From NCBI GenBank assembly GCA_950097015.1, contig CATNEN010000007.1, positions 6,500,001 to 6,564,000 of the forward strand: a stretch of 64,000 nt of DNA, read 5' to 3'. Of the stretch, positions 52,947 to 63,933 are shown one piece after another (the stretch's first letter is position 1; each line of letters opens with the position of its first letter). The translations under genes were made by a program, and so were the position numbers. Source of the DNA: Macrostomum hystrix (lineage: Eukaryota > Platyhelminthes > Macrostomidae). The notes beneath the pieces were generated by a model, which saw only the letters and a list, made by a program, of their open reading frames with translations, ran no database searches and had not been told where the DNA came from.

Positions 52947-55039
52947 TTAGAAAACCTCTGGACTGATCCTGTTAAGGCCGCCACCTTCCTGAGACTACCG
53001 ACGAGCGAGGTAGAGTGTGAGCGTCCCGAACTAGCCTAAAGGAAGGCTACAACATACAACACATTGCTAATCCGGGCTGCATCTCGCTGCTTTTATATAT
53101 TTTTTGTTAATTAAAAGTAAAGTACTTATCTTCGTTCCTCGAACCCAGTTTCTGTTTAAGGCAGTGTTTTCACAGTGTACTCTTTGAGCACTCTTAAGTA
53201 CTCGTACTCTGGTACTCTTTAAGGGCGTAGCAATAGAGTACTCTGGTATTCATTTAAAGTGCGTACTTTGAAGTGGGCGAGTACTTTTTAAAGTGCAACG
53301 CATTTCAGTCTGTCATCATCAATCCTAATTTTGTACTATATGAAAGTGTCAATAATCGCTGGTACATTAGTACATTCTCGCAACGTAAAATTAGTAGATT
53401 TATTATATGCATTATAATTATGCATTATATGCAAGATACCTTGCTTAGGAAATAACAGATATGTTATCAGTCCCATTAATTATACCGTACGTACTGAAGT
53501 AACACAACATAATATATATGGTAACGTGGCTTGATGGCACTGCTAATGTGTGTGTCTGCCCATTCGTGTTGTTGCATGTACAAAACAAGTGCTGTTTGGA
53601 TAAATCTTTCCTTTAATTATGTTTTACGCTTTTTGACAGATGGGCATAGATAGACAGGTAGATAGATCTCATACTGTCTCTCTCACTCTCCGATTCTCCG
53701 CGCTCCCTCCCGCTGTTTTAATTTTGTTTATTTTGTTCCCTAATAAAAACAAAAATTCACCCTCTCCCTCCATATGTGGGTCCCACATTCGGCTGTCAGT
53801 CAGTCAAGGAGATATTAGCGCTCATCAAGATTTTGATACAGGAGTCAATGATGCAGTAGTCTGCTCTATTAAAGTGCTTCAGTGAGTATCCTCAGTACAA
53901 AGGCCGCTAAGTTTTGGAATATTTATTAAGTTTTTTGTTCAATTTAATGGGTGACATGATCAGAAGTAAAAAATAATTTCGAAATATTGAGCAATTAATG
54001 CACTTCGACCTGCTAAGGTGGCACACCTTCAATCTAGTTGTCCTTGGTATGTGCATGTGTGCAATAACATCTCTATACTACCACTATTGTTAATGAACTT
54101 TGTTTTTCATTATTATGTAATAACGGCCAGATTAGGAATTTGTTCTCAATATAGGATGATATAGTGTGTTGCCATGTAGACAACATTCAAGCATTCAAGC
54201 ATCGCTGAGATCACGGTTGACAAGGAAAGGTTAAATTGTTCCAAGCAGATTGCTGCTTAACACAAGCAAATCATATTGAATGTTTTATATTTCCTGCATC
54301 GGACATGAGCAGTTCACTTCATCTTATACATCCTGTCTATTTGATGTGCTCATGGACCTCTTACCGTCTAACTTAAAATAATTTTTCTACGAGTATAAAT
54401 TAATTACATCTTTCGATAGCATTAGAAATTCGATGACAATAATAACTTTAATAAAACCTTGCTATATTGTATTGATGTTAAGTCAGTTTGTGACCTCAAA
54501 AGAGCGCAATATGCACAATAACAAAACTTTTCTGCATCACATAACTTATATAGCAGTAGAAATAAATTCGCAGTGCACCAAAATGTTTCAAACCCAGTTT
54601 GCATTTCCGTAGAACAATTAGTGCAATCTAGTACAATATGCTGCATTAGTTGCCATTTTGGCTCAACGATATCGCTTGCATGCATATACCACCAATCGTA
54701 GAACTTTGAACTACGATACGGAGAAAATTCCATTTCCATTGCAATATAGTTGCGGCGGTGATGAACGAAACTGCAATAGCCTTTGCTGTGATGGCCTGAG
54801 CCTTTAAGATCAATTCAATTGATAATAGGAGGTGCAGATAGTGGTCTGTGCGCCAGCCAAATGAATCTAAGATGGCGAATGCCATGAAGAACATCATGAC
54901 TTGCACGCATTGACGAAAGCATGCAGCTTTTTAGCAAAGTTCTTGACGTTTAAGCTCAAAGCCTACACCGAATATGTTTAAATGGTGTCAGTTTAAATGC
55001 TATTGTAAAACAAGGCTTGGGTCATTAAATGTACTTTTC

Positions 55040-56643
55040 ACCAAACTGGCGACAATATTCGGATGCAGTCAGCAGGCGAGCTCTGATTTTCCCTGTCAAC
55101 AGCTCCAGTTCGGCCAGCAGCAATTTATTTGGCGGAATCGACATGCAACTCCTGCATGTTGAACTGGAGCGAACCTTGAAGCCTGTATAAGACAGGTAGG
55201 TAAACAATGCGGGACAATATGCCACCCACCCCAGCCTAGCGCCAAGTGAATTATAGTGTTAAGAGTACAACGCAATGGGAACTGGATGCGCTTCGGTATG
55301 GGAACCAGCGCGCACAATTATGTACAGTCATGCCGCCCCAAGCTACTGTACTAGCTGCTGCTGCTGCTGCTGCTGTTGTGCGCATGTTTATACGTCAACC
55401 CCTCGCAACCAAATTGCACCAGCCAGCGAGTTACTCAGTGCAGTGCAATAAATAATCAATTTTTTAGGAGAAATTGCCAGGAAAATAAGTAGCGACTGCT
55501 CGGGGTGGGTCCGTGCGTTATCAAATTTCAAAATTCAGAATGGGCCTAAATTAATGAACCAAGCAAGGCCAAGCTTGGTTTGGTGAAACCGAAATGAATC
55601 AAGTGTTGAATGAATCAGTATTGAATAGGAGCAACTATTGTTACTACGCAGTAGGCCATTAAACTTGGCTTACAACTGCCCAGCATTCATACTCGGATAA
55701 TTAAGTTGCTGGCCAGAAAGTATCTGGTGTTGGGGCATGGTGGCTTTCTGGAGAGTGCAAGAGGGGATTTTTTCACCAATTTAGCATTACCAGCCCCGTC
55801 CTCAACCCTCCGGCTGTCGCTTTGTTGGCGTATTGATCTGGTTCTGCTAGTCCTTTCTCTCCCTCCGTTCTCTCTCTCTCCCTTCTCTGGAGGCCGTGTA
55901 CTGAAGCCGGCGGCGGAGGTGGGGCGGGCCGGGCGGGTGAGGAGGCTTTGCGGGTTCGGCTTGAATTAACGCCGGGCTGGGAGGAGTGATTATGAAAACG
56001 GACTGAGGAGTGAAAGGCCTGGGACAGGGCAGGGGCTGTTACGCGTGATGCGTGGAAGGGCGAAGTGACCCGCTTCTCCCTCTCCCCTCCAATTTCAGGG
56101 TTGGGGCAATAAAACCAAACGCGCCCTCTGAAATGGGATAGAGGAGAGTGAGAAGAGGGGAAGTTAAAATGCCCCGCAAAGCAAAAGCATAGGAAAAGGC
56201 CGGTGGGAGGTTGGCATGAGTGAGCGCGGGCGTTGAGGGGCAATTCCTGCAAGGCCTACAGTGTACATAGTGTACATAGCCCTCTCTCTAGTGTACATTG
56301 AGGCCTCCCCTCCCCTGTCCCCGGAATTGGCCAACCCTAGCCCAGGGCTGGCTGACTGTAAAGCATTGCACGCCAAGGGGTTGGCGGTGAAAACCGAATT
56401 GGGGAGGCTAGGCGTGGCTAAGGCGTTCTTAAGGATAAATTCATCAGTCCCGTTACGCCGTGCAGTAACTGCGTTGCGGCAGCTGCCAGTGTGTTATTAT
56501 TTTTATTTGTAGACATTTATTGATTACAAAGACTGACTGCAGGAGGGGCACGGGAGGAGGCCGAAGTCCGCTTAACCCAGGAGACTCAGAACTACACCAA
56601 GCGGCCGAAAGCAAGACGCCTTAATAGAATTGTTTAAAGCTAT
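55040..56643. mobile_element. Unclassified 1.6-kb insertion upstream of DSCAM-like copy 2
   Basis: Present in copy 2 and absent from copy 1 at 16,261-16,266. CTTTTC flanks it on both sides (55034-55039, 56644-56649), indicating a 6-bp target duplication. The insert begins ACCAAACTGGCG and ends AAAGCTAT, is GC-rich in its second half, has no terminal repeats that I can see and no recognisable coding domain. Confidence 0.75.
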
Positions 56644-56823
56644 CTTTTCTCTAAACTAAATAGATCTTATCTTCGCGCAGTCTCTCAGCTTGTGGCCTTC
56701 AAACATTGAATATTTAATCGCTTAACACTCGAGACTATAATTGCTAAAAGAGGCTAGCGAAAGTCCAGCGTGTGTTCAAAGCCTGGCCATGCAAAGTAAT
56801 CATCTGTGGCGGATAAACTCGAC

Positions 56824-56926
56824 ATGACCTCAACAACTGCACTAAGAGAGGCGGCGAGGTGGCCATGGCTGCAGCCGATCGCTGGCCATCTTCTGCTTTT
56901 AGCCATTGCGGCGTGCAGCTATACCT
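56824..56926 (+). CDS. DSCAM-like copy 2 exon 1: signal peptide
   Basis: Identical in coding sequence to 16441-16543, phase 1 donor T|GTGAGT. It lies 180 bp downstream of the 1.6-kb insertion. Confidence 0.75.
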
Positions 56927-59900
56927 GTGAGTGGCTCCCTCTTATGATTTCGACTCAAGTGACTTTGAGAATAGTTAGAAAAAATTAACTACGATTCCGC
57001 GACTCAAGTAGACTCATGCAATTTCATTCTGCCCTCTCTTAGGAGAAGAAGAATTATAAATTGCGGGCCCTGTGTTACCTCACTTTTCATGGGCCCGGGC
57101 CGACCGCTGCCGCTGCTGCTGCTGCTGTTGCTGTTTGCTGCTATAGTTGCATTTACTCCTTAAGCTGTTTTTCCGTTGCTAAACTACTAAGCGCTGCTTT
57201 GGCCACAGCCCTCGGTCCTCTCTCCACTCTCTCTCTATCAGCCGGGCCACACAGCACAGCCTGCTCGGGCCCAACATGTCCAGAATCTGGCTCAGTGCAA
57301 GCCAAGGCTATTGCTGTTGCTAGCTATGGCTCGGGGAGCTGGGCAGAGGGAACCGGACCGGAAAAAAGGGGGCTGGGAGAGGAGAGGAGAGGAGAGGACG
57401 CTGCTGCACAGCCTCCGTTCATGAATGGCGGCTCCAAGCAACAGCAGCAGCAGCAGCAGCAGTTAGTAACAGTACTCGTTAGTAACCCAAGGTCATACAG
57501 CAACTCGGGTGAACTGATTTTCAAACCTTCATATCCTAATTTTCTGTTCTGTGATCCAAGAGTTTAACGAAACAAATGATTATTTTATCAAACTCCTAAG
57601 CTATTACCGCCACTGTGATCGAAGACCTTTACTAAAACTGTTCGACCAGTCTAGGAGTACAGAAAAAAACTATTTGACCGCCCCATTCTGCACCTGCAAC
57701 CGCAAGGCGAGAGGCCATGGAGTGTAGGTGCAGGTGCTCATACACTGGCATTGACTCGCTGATCCCAGTGCACTTCCCGCCCAGCTGACTAACTCTATCG
57801 GTTATAGGGAACACAATGTGCGGAACTATTGTGAATGTGGCTCGCTTTGGAAGATTGTAAACATGAGAGAACGGGAGAGAGTGGGTGAGACTGTTTGTGA
57901 GCTAATTTGACTGCTAGCACTCGGTATGGCAGGTAAACGGGAGAAAGAAGAGATGCCCCACAGCCACTGATCCCCCAAATCTACTGATCCCCCAAATCTA
58001 CAGATCCACCAAATCTACAGATCCACCAAATCTACAGATCCACCAAATCTACAGATCCACCAAATCTACACATCCACCAAATCTACAGATCCACCAAATC
58101 TACAGATCCCCCAAATCTACAGATCCCCCAAATCTACAGATCCCAAAATCTACTGATCCCCAAAAATCTTCTATCAATCCCTCGATCTCTCAAAATGCCA
58201 GTTGTCACTAGTCAGCCGTCTGACCAACTCTCTGACCCACTCCCACCCCACCACTCGGCACCCGCAGCGTCGGCGATGATCATCGATCCAGCGGCTGGCG
58301 GAGTCGCCTTCCTGGCCGAGCCGCCCGCCACTTTCCTTGTGAGCTCGCCGGCTGCCACCAGCGTGAACTGCAGCCTGCTGGTTCAGGAGCACGGCCTTCG
58401 CCTGCGCTGGCGCTACGAAGAGATCGACCGGTCTGGCGGCGTCGGCGCCTCCTCCAGCATCGCCGCTTCGAATTACGTCGGCACAGACGCGTCGGCGGCG
58501 TCTAGCGGTGTTGGGCCGCCGTTCTACGACGCCGGCAACGGCCAGCTGGTGTTTCTGGCCGGCAGCAACGACGCCGACTTCGTTGCCAACGGCCTGCCGA
58601 AGTACAAGCTCTACTGCGAAGCCCGCACCAGCGGTGGGGTCGTTCGGTCCAGAATGCTTCAACCGAAGAAAGGTTTGTACTTTTATTATAACAAACCCCC
58701 CAACCCCTAGCCTGACACAGACCGATTTGGGCTGGCGAAGAGAAACAACCACCAGCCAGGCACAGATCGGTTTGGGGTGGGGCAGACAAACAACCCCTTG
58801 CCCGGCACAGACCGATTTGGGCTGGCGAAGAGAAACAACCACCAGCCAGGCACATACGGGTTTGGGGTGGGGCAGACAAACAACCTCCAGCCTGGCACAT
58901 ACGGGTTTGGGGTGGGGCAGACAAACAACCTCCAGCCTGGCACATACGGGTTTGGGGTGTGGCAGACAAACAGCGCCCCAGCCAATCAGACGTTAGAAGG
59001 CCGCATGAACTGATAGGGTGGCGTGAGCCACGTACACAAAAATGTCTCCGAAAGATTCTTAGAAATTCTGCGATTCACTAGTGCTCAAGAGAAGAAAGAG
59101 TGCAACTTCTCTGAGAAATTAAACCTTCTCGCAGTGCAGTACTGGACCCGAGAAGAAGAAGGGAAATGGAAGACTGTGCAACAGACGACAAATTAAAGAG
59201 AGGGAGAATGAAAGGGGGTGACGGCGGGTCATCTCCATCCAAGTGTGTAATTCGGAATACTTTTGTAAATGTAAGATTGGATTGTAAATCTAATTCCAAT
59301 CCCTGCCGTATCGGAGTCTGCTCATAGCCACAGACTGTTCTGTAGAAATTGAAAGCTTGTGTGGAGAATCGTGAGTTGCTACGCACTCCCCCGCATTCGC
59401 ATTTTCTCATCCGCAGAGGAGTGAGCGCGACATATTTTAATTGTTCTGCTGGGCATTTCTGTTAGTTAATTTCGCATTTAGAATTTACATTTGGCGCCTG
59501 TGTCAGCACGTGACGTGACTGTGAAGTGGAATTTGTGCTTATAGTCAGATGTAGTATTGCCAAGCGCTGTGTAGTCTTAGTAAGTCGTATAACGTTTAGT
59601 ATTTGTATAAAACGATCTATAGTTAATACTTTCTGCATATAGAATTCCTTCTGCTCCTCTTCCTTCTGCTCCTCCCCTTCTGCTCCTCCCTCTTCTGCTG
59701 CTCCCCTTCTGCTCCTCCCCCTTCTGCTCCTCCCCTTCTGCTCCTCTTCCTTCTGCTCCTCCCCTTCTGCTCCTCCCCCTTCTGCTCCTCCCCTTCTGCT
59801 CCTCCCCTTCTGCTCCTCCCCCTTCTGCTCCTCCCCTTCTGCTCCTCCCCCTTCTGCTCCTCCCCCTTCTGCTCCTCCCCTTCTGCTCCTCCCCTTCTGC

Positions 59901-62900
59901 TCCTCCCCCTTCTGCTCCTCCCCCTTCTGCTCCTCCCCTTCTGCTCCTCCCCCTTCTGCTCCTCCCCCTTCTGCTCCTCCCCTTCTGCTCCTCCCCTTCT
60001 GCTCCTCCCCCTTCTGCTCCTCCCCCTTCTGCTCCTCCCCTTCTGCTCCTCCCCCTTCTGCTCCTCCCCCTTCTGCTCCTCCCCCTTCTGCTCCTCCCCC
60101 TTCTGCTCCTCCCCCTTCTGCTCCTCCCCCTTCTTCTCCTCCCCCTTCTGCTCCTCCCCCTTCTGCTCCTCCCCCTTCTGCTCCCCCCCCTTCTTCTCCT
60201 CCCCCTTCTTCTCCTCCCCCTTCTGCTCCTCCCCCTTCTGCTCCTCCCCCTTCTGCTCCTCCCCCTTCTGCTCCTCCCCCTTCTTCTCCTCCCCCTTCTG
60301 CTCCTCCCCCTTCTGCTCCTCCCCCTTCTGCTCCTCCCCCTTCTGCTCCTCCCCCTTCTGCTCCTCCCCCTTCTGCTCCTCCCCACCTTCTCCTTCTCCC
60401 CTTCTCCCTCTCTCATCTCCGCCACGTCTCTCTCACCCTGCCGTAGCCTCACTGCCTCACAGTCAGTCGCTGGTAAGTTGCCATTCTTACCTTTGAGATG
60501 AACAATTTCCTATTCTCCATGCATAAAACGCATTGCCAAAATTGCGGCAACAATAAGTGCATCGAGTTTCATCCCCCCGGGGCTGAAACTTCCCTGCGGC
60601 CTCCTCTCTGTTTTCTTTTCCACCTCGATCTGAATCACTTCTGCTATTCTTCGCAGTTGCAGGTGCGCGGAGAGTTGGGGCGCAGAGCGACTGGCTCGGT
60701 GCCAACTTAATTTTTTAACTGCGTGTCACCGGGTCAAACTTTTCCTTAAAAGATGTAATCCTGGTCAAAGCTAAGACTTTAGTATGACTTTTTGCGGCTT
60801 TGCAATGCAGCTATCTACTGCAGGCAAACGACAATTTCAAATTTAGCTCAGTTTAATGTGCTTTTGGCCCTGCCTCTTAACACCTCCAATGGGAACTAGC
60901 TCAGGCTTAATTTCATACCAAACACTTTCAGTCTCTATTTTCTGTCTCCATTATTCCCTTTTTAATCTCTCATCTTCCCTCTATCCTTCTCCCTCCTTCA
61001 ATCTCTGTATCTTCCTCTCCCTCTCGCCTCTCTCTCCTCCCTCTCTCTCTCCTCTCCCTCTCTCCCCTCTCTCTCCTCTCCCTCTCTCCCCTCTCTCTCT
61101 CCTCTCCCTCTCTCCTCTCCCTCTCTCCCCTCTCTCCTCTCCCCCTCTCCCCCTCTCCCTCTCTAACCTCTCTCCCCCTCCCTCTCTAACCTCTCTTCCC
61201 TTCTCCCTCTCTAACCTCTCTCCCCCTCTCCCTCTCTCCCCCTCTCCCCCTCTCCCCCTCTCCCCCTCTCCCTCTCTAACCTCTCTCCATTTATCTCTGA
61301 TTTCTTTTTCTCTAAACTTTTCTCCTTGTCTCTCTCTGTCCCACCCTCTCGTTCGCAGCCATAGCCGCCAGTCCTTTCATTTTCCGGCACACTTTGATGT
61401 TAGCATGCGAATTCACAGCCGGCAGTGTACGCACAGCTCTGTGCAGCTGAGATTGTCCGAAATTGTAGGTACTGGCAGTGCCAGCCAAGCAAGCCTTATT
61501 TATGCTATACGCAGCGGAGTGAAGAAACGCAGAAAACGTCATTGCCAATGTTTAGCTACAGTACACACTGCATGTATATGGCTTATGGCTCACAAGGGTT
61601 AGCGATATTGAGTTACGAACCGATGCATCTCTACTGGCTTTCAAGCCATGGGGTGGGACTGAGGCAGACATGCTCGCATGAGAATCAATGCGGAACTAAG
61701 CAATGTGAATCAGATTGGCCAACACGATTCCCGTGCCCGCAGTGAGCACCTTGCGCACCTGCAAGCCGGTGCTGAACTGCTTCAGCGGCCATCTAAACGG
61801 CTCTGCGGTTTGCCAGCTGCAGACCGACCCCAACCTGCAGCGGCTCAGCGACAACTTCAAAATCGACTACTTCCGGGAGCCTCTGGCTGCTGACGATCGC
61901 TGCAGCAACAGCAACCAGGAGCTGCTGGTGTACAACCCGGCCAGGCCCAAGTACGCCACCTTCAACGCCGAGCGTGGCCAGCTGCACGTGATGTCGCTGA
62001 ACCAATCAGATACCAGGTACTGCTACCGGGCCAGGATCTCCCTGCTGGACTCGGCGAATCGCGAGGTCTACTGGAACATGTCGGAGCCCAGGCCCGTGCG
62101 AATCATCGAGTCTGTTGTCAGCCGGATTGAGGTCAGCCGGACCGAGGTGTCCTACAACTATCGCGACGGACTCAGTGTGCTGCTGCCCTGCTACGCTGGT
62201 GGCACAAGCCGCGGCGGCGCCGGCTACAGCTGGCGCAAGGACGGCGTCCCGCTGCCAGTTGGCGCGCCCGGCACCAAACAGAAGTACAACTACCTGGATG
62301 CCAATTCTGGCAACCTGCGGCTGCGCATCGATGGACGGAATGACTCGGGCAGCTATGAGTGCCAACACAATGACCATACTGTGCAATATGCCACCCTGCA
62401 CCTTTACAGTGAGGACGGGGGACTGAGGATCGGCTTGCTCAGTTCAAATCCTATTCTCCCACCTTGCCTCTGCCTCTCACCTTCCTCTGCCTCTCACCTT
62501 CCTCTGCCTCTCACCTTCCTCTGCCTCTCACCTTCCTCTGCCTCTCACCTTCCTCTGCCTCTCACCTTCCTCTGCCTCTCACCTTCCTCTGCCTCTCACC
62601 TTCCTCTGCCTCTCACCTTCCTCTGCCTCTCACCTTCCTCTGCCTCTCACCTTCCTCTGCCTCTCACCTTCCTCTGCCTCTCACCTTCCTCTGCCTCTCA
62701 CCTTCCTCTGCCTCTCACCTTCCTCTGCCTCTCACCTTCCTCTGCCTCTCACCTTCCTCTGCCTCTCACCTTCCTCTGCCTCTCACCTTCCTCTGCCTCT
62801 CACCTTCCTCTGCCTCTCACCTTCCTCTGCCTCTCACCTTCCTCTGCCTCTCACCTTCCTCTGCCTCTCACCTTCCTCTGCCTCTCACCTTCCTCTGCCT

Positions 62901-63933
62901 CTCACCTTCCTCTGCCTCTCACCTTCCTCTGCCTCTCACCTTCCTCTGCTTCTCTGCTCTGAGATGTACTTATTTTGCACGCCCTACGAGTAAGCGGCTG
63001 TCGTTCCCGCTCTCCCACCCACCCAGAGCCGCTGGAGGCGCACCTGCCAGTGCCGCAGGTGAGCGTGGATCACAATGCCAGCCTGTTATTGAACTGCACT
63101 GTCCGCGGCTGGCCGCTGAGCCGCATTTTCTGGCTGCGGAACGGTGTCCGCCTGCCGGCCGGCGATTCGCGCTGTCGCATGGAAACAATCATCGACGCCC
63201 AGGGGGACGGCGAAAGCGCCGGCCGGCTGACCATCGCTGGAATCGGTCTGGCCGACAGGGGTGCCTATCAGTGCGTGGCCGAGCGGGACCTGGCCGTCTC
63301 GTCTCTGGTGCCGTATGACTCGGCTCAGGACACCCTGATGCTGACCGTCAACAGTGAGAGCTTGCGTCATTAGCAACATTTAGAAATAATGTCATTAGCA
63401 ACCACTTTTCTGAGAGCCCTTAAAAACGATGTAATTAGCAACCTTCTCCACAAAAACGATGTCATAAGAAATTATTTTCCTCGGAACCCTTACAATCGAT
63501 GTCATTAGCAACCATTTCCCCCAAACCCTTAGATACGAAGACCCTTAGAAACAATGCCACTAGCAACTGGAATTCAAACCTCGAACCGTCTCACTCGCAG
63601 AGGCACCGCCGCAGCTGATTGAGCAGTCGCCAGAGCTGCCATTCGCCCCGGCCTTTCTCAACGGCAGCGACTCCGGGCAGTTCAGCTGCCTGTTCCGCGC
63701 CGTTGTCCAGCCCGTCATTCGAGTTACCCTGGACGGCAGCGCTGCCTTGTTCGACGACTTGCAGAGCCGCAGCGTGTTCCACTTCCAGAAGGACGACCGT
63801 GGTCTCGGAGACGTGTTCGCGGTGCTCAAATATTATCCCAGCAGCCTTGAGCACACGGGGCGCATTGCTATCGAGGCCAGGAATGCCTATGGAGTGGCCA
63901 ATTGCAGGATGACTCTGTTTGCCGCTGTGCAGC
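56824..63933 (+). CDS. DSCAM-like Ig receptor, copy 2 (continues beyond window)
   Basis: Five exons visible: 56824-56926 (signal peptide), 58268-58672 (Ig1), 61743-62408 (Ig2, Ig3), 63027-63353 (Ig4), 63601-63933 (Ig5). Lengths and phases are identical to copy 1. The frame is open throughout. Amino-acid differences from copy 1 are few: Leu to Arg and Ala to Ser in Ig1, Val to Ala, Asn to Lys and Val to Ile in exon 3, Leu to Pro in Ig4, Gly-Phe to Ala-Val in Ig5. Under the duplication model this is the copy that keeps the transmembrane and cytoplasmic parts, off the right edge. Confidence 0.85.
57966..58190. repeat. 17-18-bp minisatellite, intron 1 (copy 2)
   Basis: More homogeneous than the copy 1 array (mostly GATCCACCAAATCTACA) and shorter by about half. 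Confidence 0.9.
58268..58672 (+). CDS. DSCAM-like copy 2 exon 2: Ig1
   Basis: 405 nt as in copy 1. The acceptor changed from CTCGCAG to CCCGCAG but is still functional; the donor is AAAG|GTTTGT. Confidence 0.85.
58712..58985. repeat. 45-47-bp minisatellite, intron 2 (copy 2)
   Basis: Same family as 18,566-18,895, with the GGCTGGCGAAGAGAAACAAC variant unit occurring twice here but once in copy 1. Confidence 0.88.
59644..60390. repeat. 15-16-bp polypyrimidine minisatellite, intron 2 (copy 2), expanded
   Basis: TGCTCCTCCCCCTTC units over about 745 bp, against about 430 bp in copy 1. Confidence 0.93.
60998..61285. repeat. CT-rich tract, intron 2 (copy 2)
   Basis: Counterpart of 20,575-20,905 with small length changes. 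Copy 2 keeps about 35 bp at 61,320-61,360 that copy 1 lacks. Confidence 0.88.
61743..62408 (+). CDS. DSCAM-like copy 2 exon 3: Ig2 and Ig3
   Basis: 666 nt, same phase and splice sites as copy 1, with three amino-acid changes. Confidence 0.88.
62467..62945. repeat. 17-bp minisatellite, intron 3 (copy 2), about 28 copies
   Basis: CTCTGCCTCTCACCTTC repeated with essentially no variation, against about 11 units in copy 1, indicating very recent expansion. Confidence 0.96.
63027..63353 (+). CDS. DSCAM-like copy 2 exon 4: Ig4
   Basis: 327 nt, preceded by the much expanded 17-bp satellite intron. One amino-acid change from copy 1. Confidence 0.9.
63601..63933 (+). CDS. DSCAM-like copy 2 exon 5: Ig5
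   Basis: 333 nt, last exon before the window edge. Donor CAGC|GTGAGT, then the start of the 20-bp intron 5 satellite. Confidence 0.85.

Larger units (their letters stand above)
41311..54038. mobile_element. Element C: Helentron/HINE-like transposon with nested gypsy insertion
   Basis: Same 5' end as B (41311-41325) and the same inverted 3' repeat (53999-54011), stem-loop (54015-54029) and CTAG (54034-54037), followed by TTGTCCTTGG, the sequence found at 15,259 in the unduplicated upstream region. Subtracting the 6.4-kb gypsy leaves about 6.3 kb. Its private cargo is the 5' end of a LOTUS-domain gene. No Rep/helicase is visible. Confidence 0.65.

Noticed and set aside
33664-54038. Elements B and C as ordinary terminal-inverted-repeat DNA transposons
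   Set aside because: The inverted repeat is terminal at the 5' end but about 27 bp inside the 3' end, followed by a stem-loop and CTAG, and there is no target duplication. That asymmetry fits Helentrons better.
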